The notes beneath the pieces are model-generated. The model was given only the letters and a program-made list of their open reading frames with translations, had not been told where the DNA came from and searched no databases. Below are positions 19,516-24,251 of a stretch of DNA of 24,251 nt, in pieces. The stretch lies in the NCBI GenBank assembly GCA_032718475.1, contig JAUCBJ010001209.1, positions 1 to 24,251 on the forward strand, read 5' to 3'. The position numbers were made by a program, and so were the translations under genes. How positions within the stretch are numbered: position 1 is the stretch's first letter; every line of letters begins with the position of its first letter. This DNA is from Nemertoderma westbladi. Taxonomy: Eukaryota; Xenacoelomorpha; Nemertodermatida; Nemertodermatidae.

Positions 19516-20180
19516 TGCTTGGCGGCACTACCAAACCGGGCGTGGTAGTAGCACAACCCGTCGGTGTCGGGTCGAGCAGTACCGGATGAGTTCGTGGTCG
19601 CCTTCGTGGATTGCGGCGCGGAGGAGTTCTTTGTCGGTAGTGAGTTCGTCACCCGGTTTAATCCGGCTGGTTGGGAGACTCCCTGCTGTTTGGCCAGCCA
19701 CAGAACGTCGGCGGTGGCAGCCAGGGCGCGGGGATCCGCGAAAGAGTTGTTGGAGACCTGGAGCCGGATGTCCTCGGGGAGCTGCTCCAGAAAGAGCTGC
19801 TCGAACAGCAGACACGGAGTATGGCCGGCGAGGAGCCCCAACATCTCGTCCATCAACTGGGACGGCTTGCGGTCGCCCAGCCCGCGCATCCGTAGCAGCT
19901 TCGCGGCGCGCTCGCGTCGACTCAAGGCGAAAGTTCCGAGGAGTCGAGCCTTGAGGGATTCGTATTTCCCTTCGGAAGGCGGGGCGGTGAGGATGTCCAG
20001 TAGACGGGCGGCGGTGGGTTGATCCAGAGCGGCGACAACATAGAAATATTTAGTCGTGTCGTCGACGATCCTCCGGAGGCTAAACTGGGCCTCCACCTGG
20101 GCAAACCATACCGACGGGTTTTCGGCCCAGAAGTGTGGCAGTTTAACTCCAACCGCGTTGACATTTGCCTCGTTAGCCAT
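19464..20180 (-). CDS. gag: Gag protein with an unusual zinc motif
   Basis: 238 residues starting at ATG 20180, about 80 nt after the 5' LTR. The N-terminal half (residues 10-165) is helical and capsid-like: [20 protein letters not shown], then [34 protein letters not shown] and [12 protein letters not shown]. These match the pattern of metazoan Ty3/gypsy Gag. A Ser/Thr/Asn-rich linker (175-205) leads to C210-x2-H213-x9-C223-x3-C227. This differs from the classic CCHC knuckle but could bind zinc and nucleic acid. The frameshift site follows at codons 231-232 and the stop lies in the predicted hairpin loop. Gag would assemble the cytoplasmic particle that packages the RNA. Confidence 0.92.
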   Translation of the reverse strand: MANEANVNAVGVKLPHFWAENPSVWFAQVEAQFSLRRIVDDTTKYFYVVAALDQPTAARLLDILTAPPSEGKYESLKARLLGTFALSRRERAAKLLRMRGLGDRKPSQLMDEMLGLLAGHTPCLLFEQLFLEQLPEDIRLQVSNNSFADPRALAATADVLWLAKQQGVSQPAGLNRVTNSLPTKNSSAPQSTKATTNSSGTARPDTDGLCYYHARFGSAAKQCRSPCSFPGNAATSRR

Positions 20181-20228
20181 GTATGAGTATTACTGTATTA
20201 TAATATAAGCAGATGTCAGGATGTTATT

Positions 20229-20248
20229 GACGCAAACCCGTTTGCGTC
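20229..20248 (-). repeat. Perfect hairpin beside the primer-binding site
   Basis: GACGCAAAC (20229-20237) and GTTTGCGTC (20240-20248) form a 9-bp perfect inverted repeat around two C. It overlaps the last four nucleotides of the primer-binding site and lies in the short gag leader. It could serve in packaging, dimerisation or priming; this is inference. Confidence 0.8.
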
Positions 20249-20262
20249 AGTCTGGGTCACCA
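20245..20262 (-). promoter_or_regulatory. Primer-binding site
   Basis: One nucleotide after the 5' LTR, the minus strand reads TGGTGACCCAGACTGACG, the expected TGG start of a site complementary to a tRNA 3' end. I could not assign the tRNA. Confidence 0.75.
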
Positions 20263-20263
20263 A

Positions 20264-20494
20264 TGTGGTGGGCGCGATTCTCGCATTAGCGCGACTCACA
20301 TAATTTCAACGTAATACATTACAGTCAGGAGCATGTACTATGTTGACACCAGGACAGCTGGTGTGGCACCGGTAGGTACATATGTAAAACCAGTAAACGG
20401 TGGTATGAGTGTCATGTCAAGACTGACACGGACAGCAGTATGTTGTCCGTCGAAAGTGAAAGTATCTCACGGTTCGATATCTGTTACCACTACA
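20264..20494 (-). repeat. 5' LTR of the Ty3/gypsy element
   Basis: 231 bp, upstream of gag in the element's orientation, so it should carry the promoter. It begins TGTAGTGG and ends CCACA on the minus strand. I do not recognise a TATA box. Confidence 0.96.
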
Positions 20495-20498
20495 AGAG

Positions 20499-21044
20499 AA
20501 CTATTTTTTTAATCACAATAAAATATAAATTTCACATAATTTTTTCAATTTCTACTAAATATATTACTACTAATGGCTGTTTGTTAAATTGTTAATTGTG
20601 CTGAGAAATAACGCATTGCATCTACGTTATATTCATATTATTTTTAATACAGTATAACATTATTTTCAGTGCTTAAATCGATTTTTTTTTGTTAAATTTG
20701 TTTTCAGTTCAGTGTTTATATCTCCGAATGAATCCCTTTCATTTTTATAAAATTTATTACTTAGACTTATCGTTTCAGCGGACAAAATGTCCTATATTTT
20801 TCTTAATAATTTATGGGATAGCCTATTTGTTCAATACGTACCGGTACATGTATTTACTGTATAATTCTTAAATTTGTCTTATAGAACTTGTAGTTTGGTT
20901 TGGTGCAGTTTTCCCTGTGGTAGTTGGGTCGGGTTATGTAGCACTAAAATCTTTTTGGTATTTCATTTATTTAATGGGCTGTAGTGCCTAAATGTGGCCC
21001 TAAATGCTAAGTAGTATCTGAGGGATTAAGACACCATGTCCTAT
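20499..21044. other. AT-rich stretch without a gene
   Basis: A 60-codon plus-strand frame (20689-20871) has no recognisable features. Nothing else is supportable here. Confidence 0.5.
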
Positions 21045-21407
21045 TTTATGATTTTCATTGTTAAAGAATTATTTAGTGAATCTGGTTTCTAGAAAAGATT
21101 TGAGTGAGTAAGATTTTATTTGGATTGAACTCGAATGTTTAGCGAACGGTCCATTAGCTGGATATTATATACCACTATCAATGTCTCTGTATTTCGAACA
21201 GATTCAGTTTGCAAATCTATATGCTAAACTGTGGGAACATGAATGAAAACTTGTAGTTGGGGATATAAATGCAGTGGTGGGCGATCTGACGAACCAACAC
21301 GGCCATAGCACAAATTATAGAAATGTTGTAGACAATGAAGTTAAGGCCCATGGTAAAGAATTAAAATATATTCTGGTTTCAACTGACTCGCGGTCAACCA
21401 CTGTGTC

Positions 21408-21475
21408 TATAAAGCCGGCACAACATTCTTAAAAATGAAGCTGCAATGCAGCATGCCGATCCTAGTAGTATAAAG
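21408..21475 (+). mobile_element. 54-bp RTE-like 3'-end micro-insertion with 7-bp target duplication
   Basis: TATAAAG flanks the insert at 21408-21414 and 21469-21475. The insert (21415-21468) matches the last coding triplets, stop and 3' UTR of the RTE-like element at 7368-7430: CATTCTTAAAAATG, GCTGCAATGCAGCATGCC, then GATCCTAGTAG. The orientation is opposite to that copy, and the microsatellite tail is very short. It interrupts the fossil endonuclease, so it is the younger event. Confidence 0.85.
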
Positions 21476-21582
21476 AGACAGATAGGGGAATTTTATCATA
21501 TAGGCGAGAAGATAGATTTCAGAACTCGACTTAGCAATTGCAGGTGGTAAAGGCAATGATACAATATAGAATAACAATATAT

Positions 21583-21615
21583 ACAATATATATATATATA
21601 TATATAATATATATC
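21583..21615. repeat. (TA)n microsatellite
   Basis: Alternating TA of about 20 bp with flanking ATATAT sequence, inside the fossil endonuclease region. Confidence 0.9.
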
Positions 21616-22160
21616 CAATATAGAATACATTGTAAAAAAAGCAATTATATCATTATCACCTGTGAAGTGGACCAAACTATATATGTAGGTCGGACCACGG
21701 AGCTCTGACTTTAAAGATACAGGTAAACTGAAATGTTTCGGTAACTCTTCTTAAAGACTGTGCTGATGCTTTAGGAGAGGCGACTCCGTGTTCTCAAAGC
21801 CAAAGGAAGAATTACACTAGGAATAGCCTGAGATATACTGACGTGGATTGCACAAAATTTCAAGTTTCAATGGCTTCCATCGATCCACCATTACAGGTCG
21901 GCCTATCATCTACTGATGTAGATGCTACAGTACTTGGTTTTAACCAACTCATGAGCGACTTCTCAAAATCTTTCAGAATATCCACTCCCATATTAAATAG
22001 AAATAGAATGATGCAGGCAGTTGTTTCACAGTCGTGGGAAAAGCTGTTAGAAAACAATGATGCCAAATAGATTTGGAATCCCATAAACTGGAAGGGGCAG
22101 ATTTATAACGGTAACGACAACTTCTCCCACGATAGACCCACAGTGTCAAACAAGGTGCAC

Positions 22161-23132
22161 CGCACCCCACCATCCAGTGTTTCACTATTTCGTATAATAT
22201 TTAAACGAATTTGTTATATGCTTTCGCCAGGCTTATATAACTGATGGTTTTCAGATGCTTTGCAAGTGTTGTTATTGATGGATGACTCCAATTCTTTCGA
22301 CTACATGTAAGGCATGTAAGGCAGAGTTTAAAGTATTATAAGATTACTGTAATGATTATCCAATGGTCATTAACAATAAAAAAAACAAAGTTGTTTGTTG
22401 TAAACGGGACATCCGCAGACCAGTGTGATCTCGAAATTGACAATTTTAGTGCCTCGCATTGTAATGAGTACAGTATATTTACTTAGGGTGAAATAATGGG
22501 TAATTTTTGTGCGGCAAATAATGCTATGCCATTTCAATTTAAATTTATGGTTTCCATGGTTTTTTGTAGGTGTAGTGTGAGTGAGAGATACTTGAACCCC
22601 AAAATTTATAATCGTTCTAAATAACAGATAAATGAATTTTTCAATTCCGTTTTAACTTAATCACATTACATTTATGATCGATTTTATTTTATTTTGTATG
22701 GGTTTAATAATAATATGATATTTTTGTCAATAAATATACATACAATATCAGATCGTCTTCAACCAATTAAATTGTGTTACATAACATTTCAATTTTAGAA
22801 TAAAATAAGTACTGTATAATGATATATTGTACTTAGGGTATTGGGTATTATATTATTCATTTCTAATTCACGTGTTATTAGTAAATATATAATCAAAAAC
22901 CTGAATTTCACTGGCATAGGCCTTCTGGCAGGATAAACCATGATTTAATATTTTATGCCAATTAGTCTCTCATTAAAATACGATGCAAACATAAAATCCC
23001 AATTCTCGCTTCCGAATTCACAAACTATCCGTCGTTAAACTCCCCTGGGCTCTAGCATAAAAGTCATTTCCTGTTAATTATATATATTGAAAAAACAATT
23101 TATTTTCTTAAAAAAAACACAAAAACACGCGA
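22161..23132. other. AT-rich stretch without a gene
   Basis: No coding frame, RNA gene or bounded repeat is visible. If the fossil retroelement once continued into an RT, no trace of it is recognisable here. Confidence 0.5.
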
Positions 23133-23421
23133 TTTTCATGTATTGAATGGGAGAATATTTTAGGTTCATTAAGCCAAGGAAAGGAATGCCTGTTCGCCAC
23201 CATGAGTAATCTTTCACAGTAAACCCGTCCACTCTGTTCCCCAAGTTCCTTATCAACCACTGAAGCATGAAAGCCGGGGTTGGGCTAGGCTACAGCATGT
23301 AAAGCACTGTGCCCAAACAGTGCTGCCCCATCTAGGGATCGAACCATGGCCCCCTAATTGGAAGCCTAGGAATGTCACCGCTAGACCAAACTGATGCTTA
23401 AGCATTTGTTTTCATGTATTG
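23133..23421 (-). mobile_element. tRNA-derived SINE, copy 2, with 13-bp target duplication
   Basis: TTTTCATGTATTG occurs at 23133-23145 and 23409-23421 and bounds a 263-bp SINE (23146-23408) on the minus strand. The tRNA-like head has an A-box-like GGTCTAGCGGTGAC (complement of 23374-23387) and a perfect B box GGTTCGATCCC (complement of 23335-23345), so it could be transcribed by RNA polymerase III. The body shares GGCTTTCAT, CAGAGTGG, GAACAGGCATTCC, TGGCTTAATGA and a terminal TATTCTCCCATT with the SINE at 7042-7305. There is no poly(A) tail; the element ends directly at the target duplication. The open frame across it is not a gene. Confidence 0.85.
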
Positions 23422-23743
23422 TCTACCTAAATAATGGCTATCAGTCCTCGAGTCACGGTATAGAATTAATGGTTTAATGTTATCCCCGTCATTAAAATTG
23501 ATAGTTCTATATTAGTAAAATACTAGTAAAACATAGGAAAAACACTATAAAACTCACGGAAAACAGTGAAAAATGTTGATCAGCAGGAATTTTAACACCT
23601 GTAGTACTCTAAGTACGCTAACATGCAGTGCACTATCCTTGTTTTACCAACCAGCCGGTAATGGCAGAGTACCGGTATTGATGTATTAGTGTATTCTATA
23701 AAATATTGTTAGCATACTGCAATCTGCTAAGTGTTGGACAGTC
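23422..23743. other. Short stretch without a gene
   Basis: AT-rich sequence between the SINE and the minisatellite, with nothing recognisable. Confidence 0.5.
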
Positions 23744-24251
23744 GAAGTGCAGAAGTTGCGGTATACTTAGAAGGCATCACGAAGTGCAGAAGTTGCGGTA
23801 TACTTAGAAGGCATCACGAAGTGCAGAAGTTGCGGTATACTTAGAAGGCATCACGAAGTGCAGAAGTTGCGGTATACTTAGAAGGCATCACGAAGTGCAG
23901 AAGTTGCGGTATACTTAGAAGGCATCACGAAGTGCAGAAGTTGCGGTATACTTAGAAGGCATCACGAAGTGCAGAAGTTGCGGTATACTTAGAAGGCATC
24001 ACGAAGTGCAGAAGTTGCGGTATACTTAGAAGGCATCACGAAGTGCAGAAGTTGCGGTATACTTAGAAGGCATCACGAAGTGCAGAAGTTGCGGTATACT
24101 TAGAAGGCATCACGAAGTGCAGAAGTTGCGGTATACTTAGAAGGCATCACGAAGTGCAGAAGTTGCGGTATACTTAGAAGGCATCACGAAGTGCAGAAGT
24201 TGCGGTATACTTAGAAGGCATCACGAAGTGCAGAAGTTGTGGTATACTTAG
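23744..24251. repeat. 37-bp minisatellite, at least 13 copies, cut by the window end
   Basis: A 37-bp unit containing GAAGTGCAGAAGTTGCGGTA and ending AAGGCATCAC is repeated head to tail with essentially no variation. A single C-to-T change (TTGTGG) is seen in the last copy. There are no spacers between units. The array continues past the window, so its true length is unknown. Confidence 0.96.

Larger units (their letters stand above)
16072..20494 (-). mobile_element. Complete Ty3/gypsy LTR retrotransposon, 4423 bp
   Basis: Identical-length LTRs (231 bp each), a primer-binding site, gag, pol and a polypurine tract are all present in the right order on the minus strand. AGAG flanks both ends (16068-16071 and 20495-20498), a 4-bp target duplication. 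The LTRs differ at two positions (about 16171 and 16297), which indicates a very recent insertion. Domain order PR-RT-RNase H-IN places it in Ty3/gypsy (Metaviridae). There is no envelope frame. Both coding frames are uninterrupted, so it may be autonomous. Its coding region is strikingly G+C-rich against AT-rich flanks. Confidence 0.96.
21045..22160 (+). pseudogene. Fossil endonuclease segment of a non-LTR retrotransposon
   Basis: Translated pieces in shifting frames follow the order of an apurinic-like endonuclease. DFIWIELECLANGPLAGYYI at about 21113 (sheet and YIPP-like region) leads into LYFEQIQFANLYAKLWEHE, and KLVVGDINAVVGDL (about 21248-21290) matches the GDFNA-x-G active-site block. 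After the inserted RTE tail comes ISELDLAIA (about 21521), where a TAG stands in place of the usual Trp codon, and then SDHGALTLKI (about 21691), the conserved SDH block. The linker to the RT follows: SWEKLLENNDAK, a stop, IWNPINWKG (about 22036-22100). Stops and frameshifts are frequent. No RT follows. It is a different lineage from the RT at 9559-11466, whose linker is unlike this one. Confidence 0.65.

Noticed and set aside
23744-24251. CRISPR-like array
   Set aside because: The 37-bp units are contiguous with no spacers, and the setting is eukaryotic. It is a minisatellite.

Overview
This window looks like accessory, repeat-rich nuclear DNA from a metazoan. A marine invertebrate such as a mollusc is plausible, from the mix of tRNA-derived SINEs, RTE-like and other non-LTR retrotransposons, a metazoan-type Ty3/gypsy element, TTAA and TA terminal-inverted-repeat elements and minisatellites. 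The sequence alone does not fix the species. The background is AT-rich. I found no convincing single-copy host gene, no functional tRNA or rRNA gene, and no prokaryotic features such as operons or CRISPR.

Layout. 1-5500: AT-rich unique DNA, a 12-copy 21-bp minisatellite (1474-1725), and a G+C-rich decayed minus-strand reading frame coding for a charged, coiled-coil-like protein (about 2800-3870). 5584-6734: a terminal-inverted-repeat element with TA target duplications, full of 10-bp repeats, itself hit by a 43-bp RTE micro-insertion. 7042-7875: a tRNA-derived SINE and a 5'-truncated RTE-like retrotransposon, both on the minus strand. 9525-11614: a 5'-truncated non-LTR reverse transcriptase, intact except for one TGA, between near-identical 34-bp AT-rich flanks. 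13210-13580: a 33-bp minisatellite built from three 11-bp units. 14504-16047: a non-autonomous piggyBac-like element with TTAA duplications, G-run/C-run palindromes and a five-copy array of about 162 bp. 16072-20494: a complete Ty3/gypsy element on the minus strand. 21045-22160: a fossil endonuclease segment of another non-LTR element, hit by a 54-bp RTE micro-insertion. 23146-23408: a SINE with a 13-bp target duplication. 23744-24251: a 37-bp minisatellite running off the window end.

The Ty3/gypsy element is the functional centre. Its two 231-bp LTRs differ at two positions and are flanked by AGAG. Gag and a 1063-codon Pol are open. Pol lies in the -1 frame relative to Gag. The overlap holds an in-phase GGGAAAC slippery heptamer, followed by a long stem-loop whose loop contains the gag stop and can pair downstream as a pseudoknot. 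This indicates that Gag-Pol is made by programmed -1 frameshifting. The rest of the window records layered insertions: truncated RTE copies inside older elements, minimal SINEs, and non-autonomous DNA elements without a transposase in view.
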